Positions 22,320-31,404 of a DNA stretch of 31,404 nt are shown here, piece by piece (within the stretch, counting starts at the first letter, position 1; each line of letters begins with the position of its first letter). Under the pieces are notes generated by a model. It did not search any database and was not told where the DNA came from. It saw only the letters and a program-made list of their open reading frames with translations. This DNA is from Parvularia atlantis (Eukaryota > Opisthokonta > Rotosphaerida). The stretch is taken from positions 1-31,404 of the forward strand of contig CALSCO010000018.1 in assembly GCA_943704415.1 (NCBI GenBank). Direction: 5' to 3'. Made by a program: the position numbers and the translations under genes.

Positions 22320-23273
22320 ATGGCCACCAACATCACCTGGCACGAGGGCAACGTGTCGCGCGCCGAGCGTGAGGCGCTGCTGGGCCAGAAGGTGCCGCAC
22401 GTGCGTTGTGTTTCCGTGTGCAGGGCCTCACGTGTGCAGGGCTGCACGATCTGGTTCACGGGCCTGTCGGCCTCGGGCAAGAGCACGGTCGCGTCGGCGC
22501 TCGAGCAGCACCTGCTCAAGCTGAGTGCGTCGCGGCCCGGTGCAGCGGGCAAACGCCAACGCCAACGCCGACCGCACAGAGGTTTGCGCTTACCGCCTCG
22601 ACGGCGACAACATCCGCTTTGGGCTCAACAAAAACCTGGGTTTCTCGGACGCGGACCGCACGGAGAACATCCGCCGCATCGGCGAGGCGCGCGCCCACCA
22701 GCCCACACCCACACGCGTGCGGCTCTTAACGCGAGCGCGTGCACCAAGGTCGCCAAGCTGTTTGCTGACGCCGCCACGGTCGCAATCACGTCGTTCATCA
22801 GCCCGTTCCGCGCCGACCGCGACGCCGCGCGCAAGCTGCACGCCGAGGCCGGCATCCCGTTCATCGAGGTGCGGCGCGCCGCCGCGTGGCTCGTCGCCTG
22901 TATCTCATCGATGTGCGTGCGCGCGTGCGCAGGTCTATGCCGACGCGTCGCTCGACGTCGTCAAGCAGCGCGACCCGAAGGGCCTGTACAAGAAGGCGCT
23001 CGCGGGCGAGATCAAGGGTGCTGCGGCGCGCGCGCGCCGCAGCGGCGTCGCTCACGTCTCTTGCGCAGACTTCACGGGCGTGTCGTCGCCGTACGAGGCA
23101 CCCGAGACGCCCGAGATCCACCTCAACACGGGCTCGACGCCGGTCGAGGCGTGCGTCAAGGTACAACGAGCGGGCTGCACGCCGGCCCGGAGGCGGCTCA
23201 CTGCGCGCACGCCACCCAGATCGTGGTTGATTACCTCGTGGAGCAGGGCATCGTTGCCGGTGACCGCGCGTGA
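22320..23273 (+). CDS. MET14: adenylylsulfate (APS) kinase
   Basis: Phosphorylates adenosine 5'-phosphosulfate to PAPS in sulfate assimilation; cytosolic. Start MATNITWHEGNVSRAEREAL is almost the yeast Met14 start. The P-loop is GLSASGKST; other conserved blocks are YRLDGDNIRFGLNKNLGFSD, DRTENIRRIGE, VAKLFAD, ITSFISPFRADRDAARKLHA, RDPKGLYKKALAGEIK, FTGVSSPYEAPETPEIHLNT and the end IVVDYLVEQGIVAGDRA. Length is about 200 residues, as expected. Six introns interrupt it; five are GT-AG (including GTACAA) and one, 22687-22748, is GC-AG between RRIGE and VAKLFAD. It is divergent from the MOSPD2-like gene. Confidence 0.96.
   Translation: MATNITWHEGNVSRAEREALLGQKVPHVRCVSVCRASRVQGCTIWFTGLSASGKSTVASALEQHLLKLSASRPGAAGKRQRQRRPHRGLRLPPRRRQHPLWAQQKPGFLGRGPHGEHPPHRRGARPPAHTHTRAALNASACTKVAKLFADAATVAITSFISPFRADRDAARKLHAEAGIPFIEVRRAAAWLVACISSMCVRACAGLCRRVARRRQAARPEGPVQEGARGRDQGCCGARAPQRRRSRLLRRLHGRVVAVRGTRDARDPPQHGLDAGRGVRQGTTSGLHAGPEAAHCAHATQIVVDYLVEQGIVAGDRA
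22687..22748 (+). other. GC-AG intron in MET14
   Basis: The 62-nt gap between NIRRIGE and VAKLFAD, contiguous in all APS kinases (RRISEVSKLFAD in yeast), begins GAG|GCGCGC and ends ACCAAG|GTC, with CTTAAC as a branch-like motif. The length restores the frame exactly. No GT occurs near the boundary. Confidence 0.85.
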
Positions 23274-25003
23274 TGCCCGCACGATGCGTCACGCCGTGAG
23301 ACGATGCCTCGCGCCGTGAGACGATGTGTGCACCCCCGCGTCATCCCACATCTCGACGTTCCCAGCGCATCATCACTTTCGTTCATGAGTGCAATCGCCC
23401 GCATCGCGACCGCGCGGATCGGCCGTGCATCGCGTCCGCGCGGCCAAGGCGCCACCCGTCTCCCGAGCGCCGCGCGGACGAGGCGGGGCGCTGCCGCGGG
23501 CGCCGTCGCGGGTGCGCCCCGTCGCGCGGCTTTGGGGTACGCGGGAAAAGGTGATCGCGCGGCATGCACCGACCAGGGCATCGCCTTGGCGCCGTCGCCC
23601 CCCTGCAACCTGGTGCCGGCCGGCAACACGTGAAAACTGGTGCGTCTGTTCCTGGCCCACTTTGCACGTTCCCCCGCACGCCGGCCACCCCCCGACCGTC
23701 GTCCCCGCACGGCTGCTGTGCTGTGCCGCTCCTGCTCCACCTTGCCCGCCCCTCCTACGCTCACGAGGCGCGCCGCCCGTGCCCGCCTCCTGCTATCGCT
23801 CCTCGCGCCTCTCACGTTGCGCGCGGCGTTGGGCGCGGCTGTGCGGTTGCGCGGCTGCTGCTGACCGAGTGGCATGAGCGGGCCAGTCTCGCTGCTATGC
23901 GCGCCCCATCGGGCGCGATGAGCGTGTCGCCCGCGCCGGCGACATCGCCGCTGTTTGCTATCGCAACGGGGCGCGTTGCCGTGTGCCGCTTGGGGCGGGC
24001 GGTCGCCGCTCGTGCGCCGTGCGCCGTGCGCCGTGTGCCGTGACGTGGAAGGGTTCTCGGTTTGACTGGCAGCTCAAGTTTTTTTTCCGGCGAAGGCGCA
24101 CTCTGCGGGCGGATCACTTGGTTGCAGCGCAGCTCGCGCCACAACCCGTGAGACATTTCCCATCGGCGCGTCGCCCCTGTCGCTGCCCGTGCGCGATGGC
24201 GTGTCGTGCGGGCCGATCACCTCGCGTTCCCAGCCGCCGTTTTTATCGCTGCCCTCGCTCATGCGGCACAGCCCACTTTCCCTCTGCGCCTCCTGCCTCG
24301 CCGTGCACCGTGCGCGCGCCGTCTCCTCGCGCCGGCCGCCGGCCGCCGACGCCCCTCGCGGCCGCTCTCTCCTCCTTGCTGCTTTCCCGTGGTGGGCCGG
24401 CACGGTGGTGCGCGCTTCGCTGGCTGCTGCGGCTGCCGGTGAAACCGCGTGCTTCACCGGCGTTTTGTCTGCTTTTTTGGGGGGGGGGGCACTCGCCGCT
24501 CTCTCGCTCTCTCTCCACCTTCCCCGCCTCGACCACCTCCTACACCTCCTCTGCGGCTTTCTCCTGCCGCCTTTGCGGCGGCACTCGCCCCGCGCAGTCG
24601 CCGCCACCTCCGCACGACAGGCGTGTGCACGCTCTCACCGCGTCACCGCCACGCGTCACCGCCATCTGCCCCTGCTGCTTGCGCACACCGGCCCGCATTC
24701 ACCATCCATCGCGCGCGCGGCAGGGGCAACCAGCGAGCGGTAAAGCCACACCAAAGGGGGCACGCCTGATACGCCAAGCCAGCACCGGTGATCCAGGAGG
24801 CAGCACATCGCCGCGGCCGTCACGATCTCCCGCCCGCATCGTCCGCCCGGCCTGGATCCGCCCTCGCTCGTGCGGCTGCGTGGCCCCCTGCCCACCGACC
24901 TGCCCAGGTGCGCGCCCGTTTGCCACGCGGCCGCGCATCACTTGTTCAACTGATCATCAGACGCCGCAGCTTCACATCAGTCGCGAACCCGCGCCGCTTC
25001 CAG
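23274..25003. promoter_or_regulatory. 1.7-kb non-coding region upstream of the zinc-finger factor
   Basis: This is the longest gene-free stretch. Open frames here have no recognisable or exon-like content. It contains a 15-bp direct repeat CGCCGTGAGACGATG (23292-23306 and 23312-23326) just after MET14, a 7-bp tandem GTGCGCC repeat at about 24012-24042, a run of eight T near 24080, a T6G10 block near 24474-24489, and pyrimidine-rich DNA at about 24240-24560. It probably holds the MET14 terminator and a long promoter and leader for the C2H2 gene. Confidence 0.5.
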
Positions 25004-25323
25004 ATGGCCCAGACCATGATGGACAACAAGCCCGGCGCGATGCTGGACGCGCCCTGGGGCGACGACGGCGCCGCCACCGCCGTGCGCTACGCCGCCCACA
25101 GCCCGGCCGACGGGCCGACATACCAGCTCGACCTGCAGCAGTTCCTCGGCGGCGGCGGCGGCGGCGCGCCCTACTACGCCAAGCAGCAGCACTGCTTTGC
25201 CGAGGACGGGCTGCGCGGCCCGCTGCAGCCGCTGCAGCCGCCGCCGCAGCAGCAACATCAACAGCAGCACGTCTCGCCGCGTGTTCAGCCGACGCCGATG
25301 TACCAGCAGCCATCGCCGCCCCC

Positions 25324-25356
<33 letters not shown>

Positions 25357-27761
25357 AGTCACCGCCGCCCGCACCAGCCCGGGCGCGCTGCCTCTGAGCA
25401 CCCACGATCTGATCCGCCTGCAGCAGATCCAGCAGCTCCCACCGCTAGGCGGTGCGCACAAGCTGACCGAGCCGACGGACGTGCACCAGCCGCGCCAGGC
25501 CTCGCCGCCTGCCCCACAAGCCGCCACGCATGACCCGCGACTTTCACGTGCGTCTGATGCCCGCACGCACGCGGTTTTGTTGTGGCGTCTGACCGCGATC
25601 AAGCAGCGACCACTGCGACCGCTCACAGATTTGCTTCACCCGATGGCTCCAACACCACGGGCACGCTCTCGGCCGCCGCCTCGCCGCCACCGCCGCCGCC
25701 GCAGCCGGTCAGCGCGCCCGCCGCCCGCAGCGGCCCGCCCACCGCCATCCCGCTCGACAAGTTCCAGCAGATGCAGCTCAACCGCTCGTCCGCGCCCGAG
25801 TCGCGCTACGGCCCCGGCCCGGTCATGACCAACTTCTCGGGCATCCAGGTGCACGTCCGCAACACGATCCCGCCCGACCTGCGCCAGAGTCGCGCGCCGG
25901 CGCTGGGCCGCCCGCCGAGCGCCAACTCGCAGAGCCGGCGCAACTCGGTCGCCGGCACGACGGCGCAGCGCGGCTCGGCCACGACCGCCGCCGCGCACTA
26001 CGCCGACGCCTTCGCCGCGCAAATGCACCAGCTCAGCCGCCACCAGCAGCACGCGACGGCGATCTCCGAGATCCACACGACTCAGCAGCGCCGCGGCTCG
26101 CTCCCGGCGCAGAGCGACTTTGACATCCGCGCGGCGGTGGACAGCGGCAAGAGCCTCTCGCAGCTGTGCCGCGCGGCCGAGGTGGCCGCGTCGTCGTCGT
26201 CGACCGGCTCGCCGTCGTCGGTCTCGTCGGCATCGTCGTCGTTGGTGCACTGGCCCCCGGCGCGCATGGGCCGGTCGCCGCACCCGCAGCAGCAGCCGAT
26301 CTACGGCGGCGCGCCGCCGCCGCTCCACCTGGCGCAGCTTGAGCAGCCGCACCAGCTCGCCTACAGCCCGACGCGCGCGCCCGGGCAGTATGTGCAGCAT
26401 CCGCAGCAGTACCCGCAGCCGCCGCAGCCGCCGCTCAGCTTCAACCATGGCGCGCCGGTGCCCTTCTATCCGAGCAGCAACGGCTACGCGCGCGGCGGCA
26501 TCAGCGGCCCGACTTACCCGTACAGCGCGGTGGCGCAGGTGCCGATGGACTTTGGCCCGGACGGCGGCGTAGCAACGGCGGGCGGCGCGTTCTACCCGTA
26601 CGGCTCGGCGGCGGCAGACGGCGCGGGCACCGGCAGCGCGGCCACCGAGCACCCGGTGGGGGCGGCCACGTTCCCGAACTCGGAGGAGGCGCCGGGCGAG
26701 GGCAACCCGAACTGGCACCAGGCGGCGCCTGCGACCGCGCCGACGCTCGCTGAGACGCTGCAGAGCATCTACAGCTGGCAGAGCCAGATGCCGTCGTCGT
26801 TGCAGCCACCGCAGCAGCAGCTCCAGCAGCACAACATGCTCCAACAGCAGTCGCTTATAAACCTGCCGCAGCTCCTGCCCGCGCCCGGCCCGAACACGGC
26901 CGCCCTCGACGCGCTCCCAGCCGCCTCGTCGTCGCCGTCCAAGAACCGCGTGCGCCGCCGTGGTGCGTTGCCTCGCATGGGATGCGCACGGGGAGCGCGA
27001 GTTCTGACCGTTTCGCCTGCACAGCCAAGGAGGAGGACAACACGGTCGTGGACGGCAACAGCACGGCCACCGACGCCGCCACGGGCGACATGGACGCTGC
27101 CGCACCACCGCCGCCGCCGCCGAAGCGCAACCGCTCCAAGCGGTGCGCGCCCGCTCGCGGTGCTTGCATGTCGCTGAGGCTGACCTGTCGCGTTTGCCCG
27201 CAGCTCGCGCGGCTCGCGCGGCAACAAGACGTTCTCGTGCCCCGAGTGCGAGAAGGTGCGCGTCGGCGGGTGCAGGCACGCTCGACACACGCAGGCTGAC
27301 GACGCGCGGGTCGCAGATGTTCAACCGCCTCGAGCACGTCAAGCGGCACATGCTCATGCACTCGGGCGAGCGTCCGTACCAGTGCACGGCCTGCTTCAAG
27401 CTGTTCAGCCGCACCGACAATCTGCAGCAGCACCAGAAGACCCACGCGCGGCCGCCGCGCTCCGTCGAGAAGTCGACCAAGCGCGACCCGTCCAAGAAGC
27501 GCCAGCGCAAGGTGCGCGCCCGCTCGCAGCGCCCGCGGCGACCCGCTGACGCGACGCGCCGCGCAGTCGCAGCCGCCCAAGGAGGCGCCTGCGCCGGGCG
27601 AGGCGGGCGAGGGCGAGGACGACGAGGACTGCGATGACATCTTCATGTCGCTGCCGCCGGGCATGCCTTTCGCGGGTCGGATGGGCCTGCCGGGCGACGA
27701 TGACGACGACGACGACAGCAGCGACTCGGACGACGACTACGTCGACCACCACCACCACTGA
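25004..27761 (+). CDS. Msn2/Msn4-like C2H2 zinc-finger transcription factor
   Basis: About 820 residues, five introns. Start MAQTMMDNKPGAMLDAPWGD at 25004. The long Gln/Pro/Ala/Ser-rich body includes a 10-CAG Gln run (25325-25354) and looks like activation and regulatory sequence. Near the C-terminus are two adjacent C2H2 fingers: FSCPECEKMFNRLEHVKRHM (completed by LMH) and YQCTACFKLFSRTDNLQQHQ (completed by KTH), joined by a SGERP linker. An intron splits the first finger after ECEK. The DNA-reading residues (-1, 3, 6) are R-H-R and R-N-Q, the same as in yeast Msn2/Msn4, which bind AGGGG stress elements. An acidic tail ends DYVDHHHH. The role is therefore probably general stress or nutrient response; the exact orthologue is uncertain. 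Confidence 0.88.
25325..25354 (+). repeat. (CAG)10 coding triplet repeat
   Basis: Ten pure CAG codons encode polyglutamine in the N-terminal region of the C2H2 factor, close to mixed Gln tracts at 25245-25270. Confidence 0.9.
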
Positions 27762-27955
27762 TGAGCTGCGCGCCGACGCGCACTGCGCTCAAACAAAAAC
27801 GGCTGCTCCCCGCTTCATTGACCGTTCCCTCCTTCCCTTCTCGTTCCTGCACAGCCCTTTTGCCGCACGCGCCGCCTGTTGCGTTTGTGTAAATCGAAAG
27901 AATCTCTTGCGTGTACGGCCAGAACGGAGCCACAGACACGAGCGGGCGTGCTCGC

Positions 27956-30777
27956 TCACACCGGCCGCATAACGTAGTAGGCGACGACGGCGACGATAAC
28001 GACGATCACGCCAAAGACGAGCAGCGCCGTGTTGCCGCCCTGCTGCTGCGCGCGGAGTCGGTCATTCGGTGGTGCGCATCAACTCACACACCGGCGGCGC
28101 CGTCACGGGATTCTTCTTGCTCTCGTGCACAGCGGGCGCGGCCTGGGCGGCTCTCTTGGCCTGGACGTCGCTCTTGGCCGCGCTCACGATCGACTGCGCC
28201 TCGGTCGCACCGGCCTGGGCCACGCGCTGTTTGAGCTCGTTGGGCGTGGTCTTACCGCACAAGGGCACGTCCATCAGGCTCTGCGCGGCGACCGTGTTAA
28301 GTGTACATGACAAACAGAAGGCACGGACGGCGCACCATGCCCGAGCGGATCTGCGACATGGTCGGCAGGCGGCCCAGGCGCATCAGCTCGGCCGCGTACG
28401 AGACCTCCGGGTCGCGGCCAATCGCAGCCAAGGCCAGGATGTCCTCGCCCTCTGTGTCGTGCGTCAGCAGGGCGTCGTGTCCCGCGCACGTGGCAAGCGC
28501 ACTGTAGAAGAAGGCCGTGAAGACGAGGTCGCTCAAGCTGCCGTCGATGTGCACGTCGTCGTACGCCAGGGCATGGCCGCAGTAGCGCAGGCCCTTGCCG
28601 TGCTGTGTCGTCCAGAAGAACGGCACGGTCTCGTAGCGCACCTGGCCACCGTCTGATCAGCGGCGACAGCAGCACCCAGGCGCGGACGCACGTTGCCGCC
28701 GAGCATGTTGAGCGCGGCGACGCGGCCGTGCTGCTGCGCCACGTTCCAGTGCTCAATGCGTACAAGGTGCCGCGGGTCTGTCGTGCCCGAGTTGTACTTG
28801 TACGGAAAGCGCGCAATGTCACCTGCCGCGGCGCTCAACTCAGCGTCTCACGGTGCGCGTCCGCTGCGGGTATGCTCACCCGCCACGTAGATGTTGGGGT
28901 GCTCGGCCACGCGCAGCTGCTCGGTCACAACGATGGAACCATCGCGCTCGAGCGCGAGCGCCGACTTGAACGCGTCCGTGGCCGGGACGACACCTGGACG
29001 GCGCGCGCGTGAGCGACGAGCAAGGTGTGCGCGTGACGCACCGGCGCCGATGATGACAATGTCGGCCGGGATCACCTCGCCTGACTTGAGCTTGAGGCCA
29101 CTGCACGTCGCGCCATTGTCTGCGTGCGCGTGCACCTCAGCAGGTGCGCGAACGGGCCGCGCAGCCGCACGCACCCGCGCTCTCAAACGTGTCAACGACG
29201 GTCTCCATGCGGAATGTGATGTTCTTCTCCTCATGCAGCTTCTGCAGCGCCTCGCCGATCTTGACGCCGAGGACGCGCTCGAACGGCACTTTCTCCATGC
29301 CGATCACAACGACCGACTGGGCCTGCGTGGCGCGGGGCATGAGACAGCCGCGAGGCCGCTTGAGCGCCACGCGCACCACTTTCACGAGCGTGGCCGCGGC
29401 CTCCATCGCAATGAAGCTTGAGCCGACGGTCACGATGCGCGGCTTGGGCACATTGGCGACTGCGGTGCGCGCACACAGTGAGCCAGAGCGCGCGCACGCA
29501 CGCACAGCGGCCACGCACGCGCCGCGTCGAGCTTCTGCGTGTCGTCGACGCCGCGCAGGACAATGACGTTGGCCATCGCGGCCGAGTTGGGCCAGAAGTT
29601 GCGCGGGTTGGCGCCTCCAAGGCAGGCAGTCAGCGCAGCGACAGACGCGGCACCATGCGCACACCGGTGGCCACGAGGAGCGCGTCGTACTTGAGCACGT
29701 CGCCGCTGTCGAGCGTGACGGTGTTGCTGGCCGGGCTGAGGCTGGCGACGGTCTTGCCGAGCAGGACCTCAATGTTGGCGGTCTAACGTACGCGACGCGT
29801 GCGTCAGTCGTGGCGGCCAGGGCAGCCCCGCAGGTACACGCACGGTGAAGAACGACTGCGGGCGCAGGAGCACCTTGTCCGTCTCGATTTTGAGGCCCTT
29901 GGACAGCTTGACGCGGTCGATCGGCAGGTACGTCTCCTTGGACACGAGCACGATGCGACCGCCAAAGCCCTGCTCGCGCAGCGTCTCGCACGCGACCATG
30001 CCGGCCGCGCCGCCGCCCTTGTTGACGGCGATCACGCGTGAGCCCCTGCTATCGAGCACGCGTGCGCGGCAGACAGCACGCACGATGATCACAAAGACGC
30101 CCGCATCGCTCGTGCTGGCGCGTCCGCCGCGCCGCACGCCGCCGAGGGGCGTCCGCCGGCCTGCAACACGCGCGCGGCGCCGTCAGCGAACGGCACACGT
30201 CACGCTATTCGCCGCACCCTGCGCCAGCGCCTCCTCAGTAGCCGTGACGAAGACCTTGCCGTCGGCCACGCGCACGTCAAACTTGGCGAGGTCTGCGCCG
30301 TGCCGCGTGAGGGGTGCGCGCACGGAAGACAGAGAGCAGATAGCGGCAGCGCACGGTCCAGCCCAGGGGCGTCCTCAATGTCGCCCGTGCGCACGTTGAA
30401 GCACGCGCCGTGCCACGGGCAGACCACGCGCCCGTCCTCCGACAGCACGCCCTTAACCAGCTGCGCCTTGTAGTGCGTGCACAGGTGCGACGTCGCGAAA
30501 AACTGGCCGTTGATCTGCCGCCGTGTGGCGCAGGGAGCCGTGAGAGACGGCCGCGAGCGTCACGCCACGCCGCGCACCCGCGACAGCAGCGCCTTCTTCT
30601 CACCGACCTTGACCTCGCGCCTGGCACGCACGGAGGGCGCGTGTCAGCCGCGAGGGGCGCGGCAGGTAGGGGGAGGACAGCGGCGGCGCACATCTCGCCG
30701 TCGACAAGGTCGCCAACGCGCGCGACCTCGAACTCGATGGTGGTCATCGTGTTTTTGTGCGGATAAACTCTGGCCAT
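27956..30777 (-). CDS. Rieske-AIF oxidoreductase with C-terminal membrane helix (AIFM3-like)
   Basis: A flavoprotein NAD(P)H oxidoreductase with its own Rieske 2Fe-2S domain, about 640 residues and about 16 introns. Start [16 protein letters not shown] at 30777; the second Met at 30747 is an alternative. The Rieske ligands are intact: LCTH and, 19 residues later, VCPWH. The FAD Rossmann motif [18 protein letters not shown] forms across an intron, followed by [12 protein letters not shown]. Then come DALLVATG, the NAD site [53 protein letters not shown] and [20 protein letters not shown], all characteristic of AIFM3-type proteins. The last exon adds [27 protein letters not shown], a single C-terminal helix suggesting tail anchoring, after a linker rich in Ala and Lys. 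It is divergent from the copper ATPase gene. Confidence 0.9.
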
Positions 30778-31012
30778 GGCATAGCCAGAACGCGCTACAT
30801 GACAGTATGGCGCGCTCCCGTCGCGCGCTGATTGGCCGCGGCCTTACTAATGTGTAATCAGCCGGCATGTGCTGCCATGATGTGCCATCAGGTTGATGTG
30901 TAATCAGCCGGTCACGCACGCGGCTCAGTTTCGCTCAAACGCCCCTCATCTCGCCCGCGCAAGCAGCCGCGCAAGCCGCCTGAACCAGTCTGCCAGCGTG
31001 CACCCTGCAGCC
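30778..31012. promoter_or_regulatory. 235-bp bidirectional promoter, Rieske-AIF / copper ATPase
   Basis: The shared control region contains ATTGG at 30831-30835, which on the minus strand reads GGCCAATCAGCG, a good CCAAT-box (HAP/CBC) match about 55 bp upstream of the Rieske-AIF start. It also has an exact 16-bp direct repeat, ATGTGTAATCAGCCGG, at 30850-30865 and 30896-30911. A TTTCGCTCAAAC stretch near 30929 is only loosely like the copper-response core TTTGCTC. Confidence 0.55.
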
Positions 31013-31404
31013 ATGACAGCCAACGTGCCCGAGGTCGCCATGACCAACATCTCGGTGCCGCAGACCACGACGACGCTGCTCGTCGGGGGCATGACCTGCG
31101 CGGCGTGTAGCGGAACGCTCGAGTCGGCGCTGCAGAAGCTCCCGGGTGTTTACAACGTCTCGGTGTCGCTCATGGCCGAGCGCGCGGCTGTGCGCCACGA
31201 CCCTGCGACGGTCTCGGCCGAGACGCTCATGCGTACCGTCGAGGACGCCGGCTACAAGGCGCAAATAGCCGAGAAGGCCGAGCAGCCAGGCGTCGCCACG
31301 TTCATCGTCGGCGGCATGACGTGCGCCGCGTGCTCATCATCGATCGAGGCTCAAGTGAGCAAGGTGCGCCGTGCCTTGGGACTCTCCCCCCTCCCCACCC
31401 ACCC
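31013..31404 (+). CDS. CCC2: copper-transporting P1B-type ATPase, N-terminal part
   Basis: The ATG at 31013 opens a 351-nt first exon (117 residues), cut off by the window end. It holds two heavy-metal-associated domains, each with the copper-chelating GMTCAAC motif (TTLLVGGMTCAACSGTLESA and ATFIVGGMTCAACSSSIE). The first is followed by the typical LPGVYNVSVSLMAERAAVRH DP and EDAGYKA. Two N-terminal HMA domains are expected for Ccc2/ATP7-type pumps that load copper into the late Golgi. The membrane and ATPase parts lie beyond the window, so a stand-alone metallochaperone is not strictly excluded. A GTGCGC donor at 31364 starts the first intron. Confidence 0.85.
   Translation, partial: MTANVPEVAMTNISVPQTTTTLLVGGMTCAACSGTLESALQKLPGVYNVSVSLMAERAAVRHDPATVSAETLMRTVEDAGYKAQIAEKAEQPGVATFIVGGMTCAACSSSIEAQVSKVRRALGLSPLPTH

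Noticed and set aside
24050-24090. T-run at 24080-24087 as an RNA polymerase III terminator with a B-box-like GGTTCTCGG upstream
   Set aside because: The B-box consensus (GGTTCRANNCC) is not met, no A box is found and no cloverleaf folds.
23304-24156. Several overlapping open frames of 75-214 residues downstream of MET14
   Set aside because: All are Arg/Pro/Ala-rich in several frames at once, without conserved blocks or consistent exon joins.
23274-25003. About eight AGGGG/CCCCT stress-element cores upstream of the Msn2/4-like gene, suggesting autoregulation
   Set aside because: For a five-base G/C motif on both strands in DNA this GC-rich, about seven are expected by chance in 1.7 kb, so there is no enrichment.
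30925-30945. TTTCGCTCAAAC as a Mac1/Cuf1 copper-response element for the copper pump
   Set aside because: It differs from the TTTGCTC core, and yeast CCC2 is not under Mac1 control; too weak to annotate.

Overview
The window is nuclear DNA from a GC-rich, intron-dense eukaryote, most probably a fungus. The evidence is genes cut by many short introns (mostly about 45-75 nt, beginning GTGCGC or GTGCGT, with a CTGAC/CTCAC branch-like motif and ending CAG), a fungal-type gene set (GTP cyclohydrolase I, APS kinase, a KIN1-type kinase, an Msn2/4-type zinc-finger regulator, a small Tom5-like protein), and animal-like architectures often lost in yeasts (PHF14-like PHD protein, CRAL-TRIO plus MSP protein, TBC1D13, Rieske-AIF). 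That mix suggests an early-diverging or basidiomycete fungus, but the sequence does not fix the lineage. Most long open frames are GC-driven shadows. The gene models below were built by joining exons by reading phase, splice signals and family conservation.

Layout. 69-399 (-) small RanBP2-type zinc-finger protein; 541-2422 (-) TBC1D13-type Rab GAP; 2593-4562 (-) unrecognised helical protein; 4633-5666 (-) GTP cyclohydrolase I; 5740-5952 (+) 45-residue Tom5-like membrane protein; 6026-8915 (-) KIN1/MARK kinase; 8976-11472 (+) F-box/WD40 protein; 11561-14566 (-) proline-rich protein with an SH3-like domain; 15393-19283 (+) PHF14-like PHD protein; 19337-22162 (-) CRAL-TRIO/MSP tail-anchored protein; 22320-23273 (+) APS kinase; 25004-27761 (+) Msn2/4-like C2H2 factor; 27956-30777 (-) Rieske-AIF oxidoreductase; 31013 to the window end (+) N-terminus of a copper P-type ATPase.

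The genes are tightly packed. Divergent pairs share promoters of 60-235 bp (FOL2/Tom5-like, KIN1/F-box, CRAL-TRIO-MSP/MET14, Rieske-AIF/CCC2), and convergent pairs have stop codons 50-90 bp apart. Only two intergenic stretches are long: 14567-15392, which holds a tandem CRE element, and 23274-25003, upstream of the zinc-finger factor. The genes are ordinary housekeeping and regulatory functions, not one pathway. The only functional neighbours are the Fe-S Rieske-AIF gene and the copper pump gene, which share a promoter carrying a direct repeat and a CCAAT box.

I see no convincing novel multi-gene system, mobile element, tRNA, rRNA or CRISPR array. The most notable features are conserved-protein-supported GC-AG introns, the unusual genome-wide GTGCGY 5' splice site, and several domain architectures uncommon in model fungi.
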